Origin: Zoogloeaceae bacterium
Lineage (GTDB): Bacteria > Pseudomonadota > Gammaproteobacteria > Burkholderiales > Rhodocyclaceae
Reading direction: 5' to 3'
Length of the DNA stretch: 60,363 bases
Assembly: GCA_031287525.1 (NCBI GenBank)
Contig: JAITSU010000096.1
Location: forward strand, 1-60,363
Every line of letters begins with the position of its first letter. Within the stretch, counting starts at the first letter, position 1. A program made the translations under genes and the position numbers. The notes under the pieces were generated by a model. It was not told where the DNA came from and ran no database searches. It saw only the letters and a list, made by a program, of their open reading frames with translations. Of this stretch, positions 26,503 through 37,789 are shown piece by piece.

Positions 26503-26687
26503 TTTTGTACCTCGCTGTTCGTGGGTTTTTGCGCGGCAGGCGCATCCGCCCCCCAGATGTCATCAAGAAGCCTGTCCGCCACCTTCTCTGCGGCAGCCGC
26601 CGGAAAATAGATATTGATGGTCACGCAAGCCGACAACAACCCGACAACCGCCAGCGCCGCCCACAACCTGAAAAAATTTGCACGCAT
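26499..26687 (-). CDS. ynbE: YnbE family outer-membrane lipoprotein
   Basis: 62 aa from the ATG at 26687 (MRANFFRLWAALAVVGLLSAC). Cys21 follows a clear lipobox. The mature N-terminus CVTINIYFPAAAAEKVADRLLDDIWG is the YnbE signature. In E. coli this lipoprotein docks the AsmA-like protein YdbH at the outer membrane. The gene is coupled to ydbL downstream. The longer open frame to 26774 has no signal peptide at its start and was rejected. Confidence 0.88.
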   Translation of the reverse strand: MRANFFRLWAALAVVGLLSACVTINIYFPAAAAEKVADRLLDDIWGADAPAAQKPTNSEVQK

Positions 26688-26786
26688 CCGAAACCTCGTT
26701 TGATGAACCAGAAAGAAGGGAGTGATTGTACTCCATGACAGGCGTGAGCTGACGATCTGGTAAATCCGTGGCAAACCCCGCCGCCC

Positions 26787-27563
26787 CTACTCCATCCAGG
26801 GGCGCAAATCCACGGTGGCGATGATGCGGTTTTCACTCTTTTTCAGCAGCACCGTCATGGAACGCACCTTGCCTTTGAGCGGTAAAAAGGCGTCTGCATC
26901 AGGATAAGCCGCCAGTTTTTCCTGCACATCGGCTTCCGGGTTAAATTTTTTCAGGTTGTCCAGAGGCTGTGCATTCTCCTGAATGATGGAGAAACCTTCC
27001 TGGAGAGGACGGTAGTATTTCGGCTGGTGGTAAATTTCAAACCCCGACAAAGAGGCAAGCGCCAGAGAAATCTCCGTTTGAATGCCCGTTGCAACATCAG
27101 TATCTTCAGGCTGGGGGGCAGAAATCCATTGTGGTCCGGTCAGGGGAGGTTGGCGATACTCCTGCGCTATCTGATCCGCCAGATCCGGGTAACGCTGGTC
27201 AATTTCTACAGGGCTGATCACATTGAACTGCCCCTCGCTCAACACAACCCACGCCGGACGCCCCGCCGCTACGGCGTTGAGTCCATAGAGAAAAGCAGCA
27301 ATCTGCACCGTGATAATGACCGTCAAATCGAGCAGCAACAGATGCCGCTTTTTCCCCGGCTTTGCCACAGCCAGCGTGAGGCAAGGCCCCAGGATCACAT
27401 CGACCGCCAGAAGCAACAGAAAAATATCCGTCACGCCCATCGCCTTGTGTAAAGGCGCGGGATACCAAATCCAGAACACCAGGGACAGCGCCAGTACGGC
27501 GAGCGTGGCGGAAGCCGAAAGATGCCACAAAAAAGCGCGGATACGTGAAGAAACGGGAGTCAT
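26787..27563 (-). CDS. TfpX/TfpZ family type IV pilin accessory protein
   Basis: 258 aa from the ATG at 27563 (MTPVSSRIRAFLWHLSASATLAV). Several membrane helices occupy the first 110 residues, with FLLLLAVDVILGPCLTLAVAKPGKK and LDLTVIITVQIAAFLYGL, typical of the TfpX/TfpZ family. A periplasmic part follows. These proteins act in pilin surface assembly in Acinetobacter and Pseudomonas and usually sit beside a pilin gene. No true pilin is adjacent here, but two pilin-head-like proteins lie at 41.9-42.9 kb. It is divergent from serS. Confidence 0.82.
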   Translation of the reverse strand: MTPVSSRIRAFLWHLSASATLAVLALSLVFWIWYPAPLHKAMGVTDIFLLLLAVDVILGPCLTLAVAKPGKKRHLLLLDLTVIITVQIAAFLYGLNAVAAGRPAWVVLSEGQFNVISPVEIDQRYPDLADQIAQEYRQPPLTGPQWISAPQPEDTDVATGIQTEISLALASLSGFEIYHQPKYYRPLQEGFSIIQENAQPLDNLKKFNPEADVQEKLAAYPDADAFLPLKGKVRSMTVLLKKSENRIIATVDLRPWME

Positions 27564-27700
27564 GACAAAACAGGATCGAAGGAAGAACACGCATATTATT
27601 CTACAGCATTCAGGCTTGAAACCATCCAGCAACCCCGCCATCCCGACTTCTCATACCTCTCCCGATAATCGCGCGCACTAGATACTCCATCCCGCTCGCG

Positions 27701-30524
<2,824 letters not shown>

Positions 30525-30536
30525 CCGCCGCCTCCC

Positions 30537-30629
30537 GGAGAGGTACCGAAGTGGCCATAACGGCGCCGACTCGAAATCGGATGGTCGGGTAAAACCGGCA
30601 CGCGGGTTCGAATCCCGCCCTCTCCGCCA
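30537..30629 (+). tRNA. tRNA-Ser(CGA)
   Basis: 93 nt. The acceptor stem is GGAGAGG (30537-30543) pairing with CCTCTCC (30619-30625), followed by G and an encoded CCA (30627-30629). The anticodon stem-loop CCGACTCGAAATCGG gives anticodon CGA (UCG codons). A long variable arm (GGTCGGGTAAAACCGGC region) marks a class II serine tRNA, and GGGTTCGAATCCC is the T arm. The start lies 12 bp from the mltF ATG on the other strand. Confidence 0.95.
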
Positions 30630-30788
30630 GCAAAACTCCGCAGCTTCCGCATCTGCCACTTCCGTTGCCTCATCTCGCGCTCCTTATTCTTGGGTGCCGC
30701 TTTTTTTCTCCCGCTACTGACGTATTCTACCCCCTGGCAAACAAAGGGCGCGCCCCTCAACTGCCACCTGCCCCCTGATTCCTGAAAA

Positions 30789-31982
30789 CTACAACCCCAT
30801 CGCCTCGCGCACGTCGCGCATGGTTTCGCGGGCGAGTTCGTGCGCTTTTTCGCTGCCGTCCGCCAGAATGTTGCGGATGAGGTTGGGGTCGGATTCGTAG
30901 TAACGGGCACGCTCCTGCATCGGCGCGAGTTCTTTCAGGATGCCGTCGATGACCGGCTGTTTGCATTCCAGACAGCCGATGCCAGCGCTTTGGCATCCGG
31001 CGTTCGCCCAGGCGCGGCAGGCGTCGTCGGAATACACCTGATGCAGTTGCCAGACCGGGCATTTCTGCGGGTCGCCGGGGTCGGTGCGGCGCACGCGGGC
31101 GGGGTCAGTGGGCATGGCGCGCACCTTCTTGACCACGGTATCGGGCGATTCCCTCAACGCGATGGTGTTGGCGTAGGACTTGCTCATTTTCTGCCCGTCC
31201 AGACCGGGCATCCGCGAGGCTTCGGTCAGGAGCGCGGCGGGTTCAGCGAGAATCATTTTGCCGGAGCCTTCCAGATAGCCGAACAGTCGTTCGCGGTCAG
31301 CAACGGAAAGATGCTGGATGTCTTCCAGCAGGGCGTGCGCTTCTTCGATGGCTTCCTTGTCGCCGTCCTGCTGGAAGCGCGTGCGGAGTTCCTCGTAGCG
31401 ACGCGCCTTCTTGCCGCCCAGTTTTTTCACCGCCTCTTTCGCTTTTTCCTCAAAGCCGGGTTCGCGCCCGTACATGTGATTGAAGCGACGGACAATTTCG
31501 CGTGAAAACTCAATATGCGGAACCTGGTCTTCGCCCACCGGCACACGGTCGGCGCGATAAATCAGGATGTCCGCCGCCATCAACAGCGGATAGCCGAGAA
31601 AGCCGTAGGTCGTTAAATCCTTGCCGGAGAGTTTTTCCTGCTGGTCTTTGTAGGTTGGCACCCGTTCCAGCCAGCCAAGCGGCGTCATCATGGACAGGAG
31701 CAGGTGCAGTTCGGCGTGTTCGGGCACATGCGATTGCCGGAAGATGACCGCCTGATTCGGGTCGATACCGGCGGCGAGCCAGTCCACCACCATGTCGGTG
31801 ACATTGTTGTGGATGTTGCGGGGGTCATCGTACTGGGTGGTTAGCGCGTGCCAGTCCGCCACGAAAAACAGGCAGGGATATTCGTGTTGCAGCTTGACCC
31901 AGTTGGTCAGCACGCCGTGATAATGACCAAGATGCAACGCTCCGGTGGGGCGCATACCGGAAACGACTCGTTCTGCGTACAT
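30789..31982 (-). CDS. trpS: tryptophanyl-tRNA synthetase
   Basis: 397 aa class I synthetase from the ATG at 31982 (MYAERVVSGMRPTGALHLGHYHGVL). The HIGH-like motif is HLGH and the KMSKS motif is KMSKSYANTI. A C-terminal extension with WANAGCQSAGIGCLECKQPVIDGIL fits the longer TrpS type. The frame is open upstream to 32276 through the M50 gene, but that part is out-of-frame overlap. It is the last gene of the PHP-YciO-M50-trpS run. Confidence 0.96.
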   Translation of the reverse strand: MYAERVVSGMRPTGALHLGHYHGVLTNWVKLQHEYPCLFFVADWHALTTQYDDPRNIHNNVTDMVVDWLAAGIDPNQAVIFRQSHVPEHAELHLLLSMMTPLGWLERVPTYKDQQEKLSGKDLTTYGFLGYPLLMAADILIYRADRVPVGEDQVPHIEFSREIVRRFNHMYGREPGFEEKAKEAVKKLGGKKARRYEELRTRFQQDGDKEAIEEAHALLEDIQHLSVADRERLFGYLEGSGKMILAEPAALLTEASRMPGLDGQKMSKSYANTIALRESPDTVVKKVRAMPTDPARVRRTDPGDPQKCPVWQLHQVYSDDACRAWANAGCQSAGIGCLECKQPVIDGILKELAPMQERARYYESDPNLIRNILADGSEKAHELARETMRDVREAMGL

Positions 31983-32005
31983 GATTTTTCTCGATTGAAC
32001 AAAAA

Positions 32006-32677
32006 CTAAAAAAGGGATTGAAGCAGCCTGATACCGCCATCCAGCAAGGGCGACAAAATGGCGGACAGCAGGCTGTTTCCAGGCAAGCCAAGCCAGTTGG
32101 CGGGGATGAACAAGAGCGCGACGATCATCAACATGCCGTAGCGTTCGAGCCGGGCATAAGGAATCGCCCATTTCATCGGCAACAGGCTCACGACGATGCG
32201 CCCGCCATCCAGCGGCGGGATGGGCAGCAGATTCAGAAGCATCAGCGTCAGGTTGATCAAAACGCCGTAAAAGCACATGGTCATGATCGCCTCGCCAAAA
32301 GGAAAAACGGGCGGATTCGGAAGATGCATGAGCAGGAACATCCAGCCTGCCGCCATGAGCAGGTTGGAGAACGGGCCTGCGGCGGCAACCCAGAACATAT
32401 CCTGCTTGGGATGGCGCAAACGCCCGAAATTCACCGGCACCGGCTTGGCGTAACCAAACGCGAACTTGCCGCCGGAAATCAGAAGCAGGAACGCCGGAAT
32501 CAATATCGTCCCCACCAGGTCAATATGCGCGACGGGATTTAAGGTAATGCGCCCCGCCTGGGCAGCCGTCGGGTCGCCAAAATAACGCGCCACGTAGCCA
32601 TGCGCCGCTTCGTGCAGGGTGATGGCAAAAATCATCGGCAACGCCGCGACCGCGATGGTGGCAATCAGTTCGTTCAT
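32006..32677 (-). CDS. site-2 protease family (M50) zinc metalloprotease
   Basis: 223 aa integral-membrane protease. The zinc motif HEAAH is at residues 22-26 (ITLHEAAHGYVARYFGDP), within a hydrophobic helix. The third metal ligand is in the LLPIPPLDGGRIV motif near residue 150. No PDZ domain is present, so it is the compact type. Substrates are unknown. The ATG at 32677 lies 2 bp downstream of the YciO stop, so the genes are coupled; trpS follows 23 bp downstream. Confidence 0.92.
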   Translation of the reverse strand: MNELIATIAVAALPMIFAITLHEAAHGYVARYFGDPTAAQAGRITLNPVAHIDLVGTILIPAFLLLISGGKFAFGYAKPVPVNFGRLRHPKQDMFWVAAAGPFSNLLMAAGWMFLLMHLPNPPVFPFGEAIMTMCFYGVLINLTLMLLNLLPIPPLDGGRIVVSLLPMKWAIPYARLERYGMLMIVALLFIPANWLGLPGNSLLSAILSPLLDGGIRLLQSLF

Positions 32678-32678
32678 A

Positions 32679-33302
32679 TCAAAACCCAAAAGGAGAAAGC
32701 GCCCCTCGACCGGCGCGCACCAACACAGGAACCGCGTCGGTCAGGTCGATGACCGTGGTGGGTTCCGTACCGCAATGACCGCCGTCCAGCACCAGTTCAA
32801 CGCGCCCTTCCAGCGCCTCCTGAATCTGCCAGCCTTCGGTCAGCGGCTCATCCTCACCCGGCAGGAGCAACGTAGACGTCAGCAACGGCTCGCCCAGTTC
32901 CGAGAGCAACGCCCGCGCGACCGGATGATCGGGTACGCGCAGCCCGATGGTTTTGCGCTTCGGATGCATCACCCGACGCGGCAGTTCCTTGGTGGCTTCG
33001 AGAATAAAAACGTAGCTGCCCGGTGTCACCGCTTTCAGCAGCCGATACTGGCTGTTATCCACGCGGGCATATTTGGCGATGTCGGAAAGGTCGCGGCACA
33101 TCAGGGTCAAGTGATGGCGCTCGTCGATTTCGCGGATAAGGCGCAACCTGTCCAGCGCCTCCTTGTCCCCCAGATGGCAACCCAGCGCGTAACAGGAATC
33201 CGTCGGAAAGGCAATCACCGCGCCATCGCGCAACAATTCCCCGGCTCGCGCCAGAGAACGCGGTTGCGGGTTTTCTGTATTCACGGTCAATAATTGCGTC
33301 AT
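32679..33302 (-). CDS. YciO/Sua5-family threonylcarbamoyl-AMP synthase-like protein
   Basis: 207 aa. The YrdC-type fold is visible in GAVIAFPTDSCYALGCHLGDKEALDRLRLIREIDERHHLTLMC (outline) and PGSYVFILEATKELPRR, KTIGLRVPDHPVARALL and TVIDLTDA. Sua5/TsaC makes threonylcarbamoyl-AMP for tRNA t6A. The STLLLPGEDEPLT segment points to the YciO branch, whose exact role is less clear. It is downstream of the PHP gene, a common neighbour of yciO. Confidence 0.88.
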   Translation of the reverse strand: MTQLLTVNTENPQPRSLARAGELLRDGAVIAFPTDSCYALGCHLGDKEALDRLRLIREIDERHHLTLMCRDLSDIAKYARVDNSQYRLLKAVTPGSYVFILEATKELPRRVMHPKRKTIGLRVPDHPVARALLSELGEPLLTSTLLLPGEDEPLTEGWQIQEALEGRVELVLDGGHCGTEPTTVIDLTDAVPVLVRAGRGALSPFGF

Positions 33303-33320
33303 CGCTACCTGATATCCCCA

Positions 33321-34160
33321 TCAATAACCCAGCAAACGCCACACTGGCTTCAAATCTTCCGGCAGCGACGCAAACGCCCCCAGGTCGGGACGCCCGGTTT
33401 CAATGCCGTGAAAATCAGAACCCTGCGAAGCGTAAAAACCAAAGCGTCGCGCCTGCTGCGCGAAATGCCGCACATGGTCAGGCGTGTGGCTGCCGCAGGA
33501 AACCTCAATCGCCGCGCCGCCCAAATCCTTGAATTCCGCAAAAAACCGTTGCGTCTGCCCGCCGGACATCCGGTAACGCCCCGGATGCGCCACCACCGCC
33601 ACGCCATCCGCCGCCCGAATCCAGCCCACCGCCTCGTCCAGACTCGCCCAGCGATGCTGCACATAACCCGGCTTGCCCGGCGTCAGATAATGCTCGAAGA
33701 CCTCGCCCTTGTCCTTGAACAAACCGAGTTCCACCAGATAACGGGCAAAGTGGGCGCGCGAAATCTGTTCCGGCGTTTCCGTATAGTTCAACGCCCCTTC
33801 CAGAACATCGGGAATTCCGATGGCGGCAAACGCGTCGCTCATTCGCCTGGCGCGCGCAAGACGCCCGCCGCGCAAGCCATCCAGCCCCGCCCGCAGCCCC
33901 GGATGAGTAACGTCAAAACCCAGCCCGACAATATGAATCGGCACGTCTTCCCAAACAATGGAAATCTCCACGCCATGAATGAAGCGCACGCCCGCCGCCT
34001 CCGCCGCCGCCCGCGCCACATCCAATCCGGCAAGCGTATCGTGATCGGTCAACGCCCAATGACTGACCCCCCGCTCCCCCGCCCGCGTCGCCACATGAGC
34101 AGGCGATAACAAGCCATCGGAAGCCGTGGAATGTGAGTGCAAATCAAAGAGAGTGGACAC
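33321..34160 (-). CDS. PHP-domain phosphoesterase (RNase AM / YciV-like)
   Basis: 279 aa, starting with GTG at 34160. PHP metal-binding motifs are FDLHSHSTASDG (His8, His10), LTDHDTLAGLDVA, HGVEIS, VAHPGRY and GSDFHG near the C-terminus. The E. coli relative YciV (RNase AM) removes 5' nucleotides from rRNA ends and also acts on 3',5'-bisphosphonucleotides. The pairing with YciO and the position upstream of trpS match that gene family. It is probably the first gene of this operon. Confidence 0.9.
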   Translation of the reverse strand: MSTLFDLHSHSTASDGLLSPAHVATRAGERGVSHWALTDHDTLAGLDVARAAAEAAGVRFIHGVEISIVWEDVPIHIVGLGFDVTHPGLRAGLDGLRGGRLARARRMSDAFAAIGIPDVLEGALNYTETPEQISRAHFARYLVELGLFKDKGEVFEHYLTPGKPGYVQHRWASLDEAVGWIRAADGVAVVAHPGRYRMSGGQTQRFFAEFKDLGGAAIEVSCGSHTPDHVRHFAQQARRFGFYASQGSDFHGIETGRPDLGAFASLPEDLKPVWRLLGY

Positions 34161-34329
34161 GGAGCGCGAAAACAGGGGAATGTGAAGCGGCGCAGTTTAA
34201 CACATCCCCATGCAACGCCATTTCGCCGCCCAATACCGGCAGGGCAACATCAAAGAAACCGCCGGACGTAACCTCCGGCATAATGTATGCCGCAAATTAC
34301 GGCTACCTGCCACCTGACATCTGATCCCT

Positions 34330-34959
34330 GTGAATCTTCATCTCTGGCTGACCTTCTGTTTCGCCAATCTGCTGACTTCCCTCAGCCCCGGCCCCGGCGC
34401 GTTGGCGGCGATGAACGCGGGGCTGGCGCAAGGCTCGCGTGGTGGCTGGCGGATGGTGTTGGGGTTGCAACTGGCGCTGCTGCTGCAACTGCTGGTCGTG
34501 GCGTTGGGCGCGGGGGCGTTGCTGGCTTCTTCCGGGCGCGCTTTTCTGGCGCTGCGCTGGGGCGGCGCGGCGTATCTCATCTTGCTGGGACTGATGCAGT
34601 TGCGCGCGGTTTTCAAACACATTCAGGCAAACGCGCCGATGGACAAGACCGGGTGGCGCATCGAAGGCATGGTCTGGCGCGGCGTCTGGGTGAATCTTTC
34701 CAATCCCAAAGCCATCCTGTTCCAGGCGGCGCTGGTGCCCCATTTCATCGACCTCACGCGCCCGCTGGCACGGCAATATCTGATCATTGCCGTGACCATG
34801 TGCCTGATCGACACCCTCATCATGGGCGCTTATGCCGCGCTCGCCGCCCGCCTCGCGCCCTGGTTTGCCTCGGAACGTCTCGCGCGCTGGCGCAATCTGG
34901 CGTTCGGGCTGCTGTTTGTCGGATTTGGCGGGGCGTTGCTGAGTTGGCAGACGGGCTGA
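34330..34959 (+). CDS. LysE/RhtB family amino-acid exporter
   Basis: 209 aa. It starts with GTG at 34330 (MNLHLWLTFCFANLLTSLSPGPGALAAMNAGLAQGSRGG), and LSPGPGALAAMN is the family signature near the first helix. Five to six hydrophobic helices follow. The WVNLSNPKAILFQAALVPHFID segment is also typical. The substrate is unknown. The 20 bp before the start contain part of a dispersed CACCTG...CTGATCCCTG repeat that may supply the leader. Confidence 0.92.
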   Translation: MNLHLWLTFCFANLLTSLSPGPGALAAMNAGLAQGSRGGWRMVLGLQLALLLQLLVVALGAGALLASSGRAFLALRWGGAAYLILLGLMQLRAVFKHIQANAPMDKTGWRIEGMVWRGVWVNLSNPKAILFQAALVPHFIDLTRPLARQYLIIAVTMCLIDTLIMGAYAALAARLAPWFASERLARWRNLAFGLLFVGFGGALLSWQTG

Positions 34960-35038
34960 CCGGCTTGAAATCTGTCGCTATCCCACACCATTCCTCACGC
35001 CGGGGGATGATTTTTTGTAAATCTTCGCGTTTGCATAT

Positions 35039-35066
35039 TTGTAAATGCGCGCTTCTGAATTATCAT
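35039..35066 (+). promoter_or_regulatory. putative promoter of the cytochrome c gene
   Basis: TTGTAA (35039-35044), a 16-bp spacer and TATCAT (35061-35066) precede the cytochrome gene. The 9-mer TTTGTAAAT occurs at 35014-35022 and again at 35038-35046, a possible activator-site pair. Confidence 0.45.
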
Positions 35067-35103
35067 TTCGGGGTTTTCAACGCCAACCACGGAGTCATAC
35101 ATA

Positions 35104-35412
35104 ATGAAAGCAATTTATATCGCCATGATGGCAGTCGCAGGTGTCGTGATGGCTGGTCAAGCCCAGGCCGCCGACGAATCCGCTTTGGCCAAGTCGAAGA
35201 ACTGCCTGACTTGCCACACGGTCGACAAGAAACTGATCGGGCCTGCCTACAAGGATATCGCCGCCAAATACAAGGCTTCTGACGCAGCCATGCTGGTCGA
35301 CAAAATCAAAAAAGGCGGCAGCGGCGTTTGGGGCGCTGTGCCCATGACGGCTAACAACGTCACCGATGACGAAGCCAAGCGTCTGGTGACCTGGATTCTG
35401 AGCCAAAAGTAA
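35104..35412 (+). CDS. cytochrome c551/c552-type monohaem protein
   Basis: 102 aa. A signal peptide (MKAIYIAMMAVAGVVMAGQAQA) directs it to the periplasm. The haem motif is CLTCH (Cys34, Cys37, His38) and Met80 in VWGAVPMTANN is the likely axial ligand. IGPAYKDIAAKY and AKRLVTWILSQK are typical of the c8/c551 group, which donates electrons to nitrite reductase or oxidases. GGAG lies about 8 nt upstream of the start. A strong terminator follows, so it is monocistronic. Confidence 0.93.
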   Translation: MKAIYIAMMAVAGVVMAGQAQAADESALAKSKNCLTCHTVDKKLIGPAYKDIAAKYKASDAAMLVDKIKKGGSGVWGAVPMTANNVTDDEAKRLVTWILSQK

Positions 35413-35438
35413 ATCCGCATCGTCTTCAGATTTGAACA

Positions 35439-35473
35439 ACGCGCCGTCCCATAGTATGGGGCGGCGCGTTTTT
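35439..35473 (+). terminator. rho-independent terminator after the cytochrome c gene
   Basis: A 12-bp stem ACGCGCCGTCCC/GGGGCGGCGCGT (one G-U pair, 35439-35450 and 35458-35469), 7-nt loop, followed by five T residues. Confidence 0.88.
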
Positions 35474-35509
35474 CGTTGACCGCGCGGGCATGGTGGCAGG
35501 CGTCGCGCT

Positions 35510-37426
35510 TCAAATCAACAACTTCTGTAATCCCGAATAAATTTCTTCCAGCGCGTCGATTTGCTGTTGCATTCCCTGTTCCAGACCGGCGAGTTCGCTG
35601 ATGCGGTCTTCCAGGGTGTCGGTCGCCTGATGGATGCGCTTGATGCTTTCCAGTCGGCGTTTGAGGTGGAGCTGGTGTTCGCGCACCTGGGTGTCCATCG
35701 GCGCCATGATGATTTTGAGCCAGTTTTCCACGTCCCAGTTGGCGCGTTCAAAGAGTTTTTGCATCTGCATGGCAATTTCTTCAAAGAACTTGTGCACGAT
35801 GTTTCTTTTTTCGTTGGTCAGCAGCGTCAGGGGCGTGTTCAGGTGGGTGTCGCACCAGTGGTGCAGATTGTTCAGTTCTTTTTCATAGACATGCAGGGAA
35901 AAGCCTGCTGGCACCGAGAGGCGGAGACCGTGTTCAACGGAAAGGCGTTTGTAGACCGCGCTCATCATGACGCGGATTTCTTCCGTTTCCTGCGCGGATT
36001 TTTTCAGGCGGGCGCGCGTTTCGATGAAAAACGCCTTGATGCCGGCTGAAATCTGTTTGGAAAAGGTGGCGTCAAGCATGGTTTTGCGACTGTCTTCCAC
36101 GAGGTCGCGCAGGGCGTCCACGCCCAGATGGGTGAGCAATTTGTTGGCCAGCGTGGTGAAGACGCTCCGCACCGCGTGATAGTGTTGCAGTCCGGTGTCG
36201 AATTCGTCTTTTTCCGCCTTGACCTTGCCCATCATGTATTCGACCATGCCCTTGTTTTTGCCGCGCAGATCCGTCAATTCGCCGAGTTGTTCGCTCAATC
36301 CGCTGCGGCGGGCATCGAGCAGGTCTTTGACATATTTGTGAATATCCTCGAATTCGCCGCGCGTGTCTTCGCGCACAATGTCGTGTTTGGCGGGAATCAA
36401 CTCGCCGGAGAGCGCCCCTTCGAGTTCCGTCAGGCGACTTTTTTCCAGCAGTTTCGGATCCTGGTTGATTTTGGCGACCAGCCCCTTCTGTGCCGACACC
36501 GGAAAAATGTGCGATTCGTCCGTGCCGAGAATTTCCGCGCAACTCTTGACCTGACCTTCGATTTCCGCCTCGATTTCCGCCTCGCTTTTCAGCTCGTCCC
36601 AAAGCCCGTCGATTTTGTTCAGAACGACCAGACGCCCGCGCTTGCCGTGGTTGTTGGCGATGTGTTCCTGCCAGATGGCCAAATCCGATTGCGTCACGCC
36701 AGTATCGGCGGCGAGGATAAACAACACGGCGTGCGCGTTGGGCAACAGGGAAAGGGTCAATTCCGGCTCGGTGCCGATGGCGTTCAGCCCCGGCGTATCC
36801 AGAATCACCAGGCCCTGTCTCAACAGCGGATGCGGGAAATTGATGATGGCGTGTCGCCAGCGGGGAATTTCCACCAGTCCGTCATCGCCCACGCGAAACG
36901 CGCTGGAAGTGTCCTCGTCCGCCATGAACCCCAGTTCCTTCGCTTGTTCCGGCTTGACGCGAATCACCTCGCTGACCTGCCGCAAGGCTGCCTGCATCGC
37001 TTCCGTCGACCGGGTATCCAGCGCCACATGCCGCCACGCTTTCGGCTGGCGCTTGTATGCGCTGACGCTGGTATTGCCGTTGCGGGTCTGGATGGGCAGC
37101 AGGTCAATGGCGGGCGACTTGCCGCTTTCGCACATCAATTCCGTCGGACACATGGTTGTGCGCCCCGCCGAAGAAGGCAGTACGCGGTCGCCATAACCGG
37201 CGAAAAAAATACTGTTGATGAGTTCCGACTTGCCGCGCGAAAACTCCGCCACAAACGCCACCCGCAACTTGTCTTCGCGGATGCGCTCCCGCAACTGCGA
37301 AAGCCGCAACTCCGCCTGCGCGTCGCTCAAATCCTGCTCAATCAGCCATTGACGAAAACGCTCGACGGCTTCGATAACTTCCAGCCGCCACTGGCTGTAA
37401 GCGGCAAATTGTTGTGCAAGGGACAT
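35510..37426 (-). CDS. bacterial dynamin-like GTPase
   Basis: About 638 aa from the ATG at 37426 (a GTG lies 4 codons earlier). The P-loop is FVAEFSRGKSELINSIFF near residue 65, switch I is the SSAGRTTMCPTEL region, G3 is LVILDTPGLN and G4 is VVLNKIDGLWD. Long helical segments follow (KIEAEIEGQ, EQLGELTDLRGKNKG, and a C-terminal coiled coil). Bacterial dynamin-like proteins remodel membranes, and some act in phage defence. The gene stands alone here rather than in the tandem pair often seen. Function is unassigned. Confidence 0.87.
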   Translation of the reverse strand: MSLAQQFAAYSQWRLEVIEAVERFRQWLIEQDLSDAQAELRLSQLRERIREDKLRVAFVAEFSRGKSELINSIFFAGYGDRVLPSSAGRTTMCPTELMCESGKSPAIDLLPIQTRNGNTSVSAYKRQPKAWRHVALDTRSTEAMQAALRQVSEVIRVKPEQAKELGFMADEDTSSAFRVGDDGLVEIPRWRHAIINFPHPLLRQGLVILDTPGLNAIGTEPELTLSLLPNAHAVLFILAADTGVTQSDLAIWQEHIANNHGKRGRLVVLNKIDGLWDELKSEAEIEAEIEGQVKSCAEILGTDESHIFPVSAQKGLVAKINQDPKLLEKSRLTELEGALSGELIPAKHDIVREDTRGEFEDIHKYVKDLLDARRSGLSEQLGELTDLRGKNKGMVEYMMGKVKAEKDEFDTGLQHYHAVRSVFTTLANKLLTHLGVDALRDLVEDSRKTMLDATFSKQISAGIKAFFIETRARLKKSAQETEEIRVMMSAVYKRLSVEHGLRLSVPAGFSLHVYEKELNNLHHWCDTHLNTPLTLLTNEKRNIVHKFFEEIAMQMQKLFERANWDVENWLKIIMAPMDTQVREHQLHLKRRLESIKRIHQATDTLEDRISELAGLEQGMQQQIDALEEIYSGLQKLLI

Positions 37427-37438
37427 GGCAGGTTTCAC

Positions 37439-37789
37439 GAGGATACAAAGTCGCTAATTTAGCATGTCGCGCGGGGCAATGGGGCGGATAACCGGGCAGG
37501 CATCGCCAGAGCAGGCGCGCCAAAATTCGTGACCCATCAGTTACCTATGCCATAGGGTTGTAAACAGTATTGCAAATCGCGTGAATGTTCTTGTCATGGC
37601 AAGCTCGTCTTGCTTACCCTCTCTCCTTGTGGAGGTACATCGTGAGTAAGGGGATATTTCGTAGGGGCAGGTTTCAAACCTGCCCGCAGTGGCATTGTCG
37701 GAGCACAGGGCGGGTTTGAAACCCGCCCCTACAAGGGGAAAGGGGAGATTCATGCTATAAACTTCCCTTTTTAATCCACCGGAAAAACA
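37439..37789. other. 351-bp gap with palindromic repeats
   Basis: No supportable gene. The gap separates the divergent dynamin-like gene and trmL. It contains a 25-bp inverted repeat (37661-37685 with 37708-37732) and a CTTACCCTCTCTCCTTGTGG element like those near 57.4 and 60.2 kb. No convincing sigma70 promoter was found, though both genes need one. Confidence 0.65.
37661..37732. repeat. palindrome of the GTAGGGGC family
   Basis: Two 25-bp arms starting GTAGGGGCAGG and ending GCCCCTAC match with two differences across a 22-bp loop. Each arm is itself near-palindromic (GGTTTCAAACC). Confidence 0.85.

Noticed and set aside
30525-30659. N-terminal extension of mltF through the tRNA gene
   Set aside because: Those codons are antisense tRNA; the signal peptide starts at 30524.
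31983-32276. N-terminal extension of trpS
   Set aside because: It overlaps the M50 gene in another frame and lacks synthetase features.
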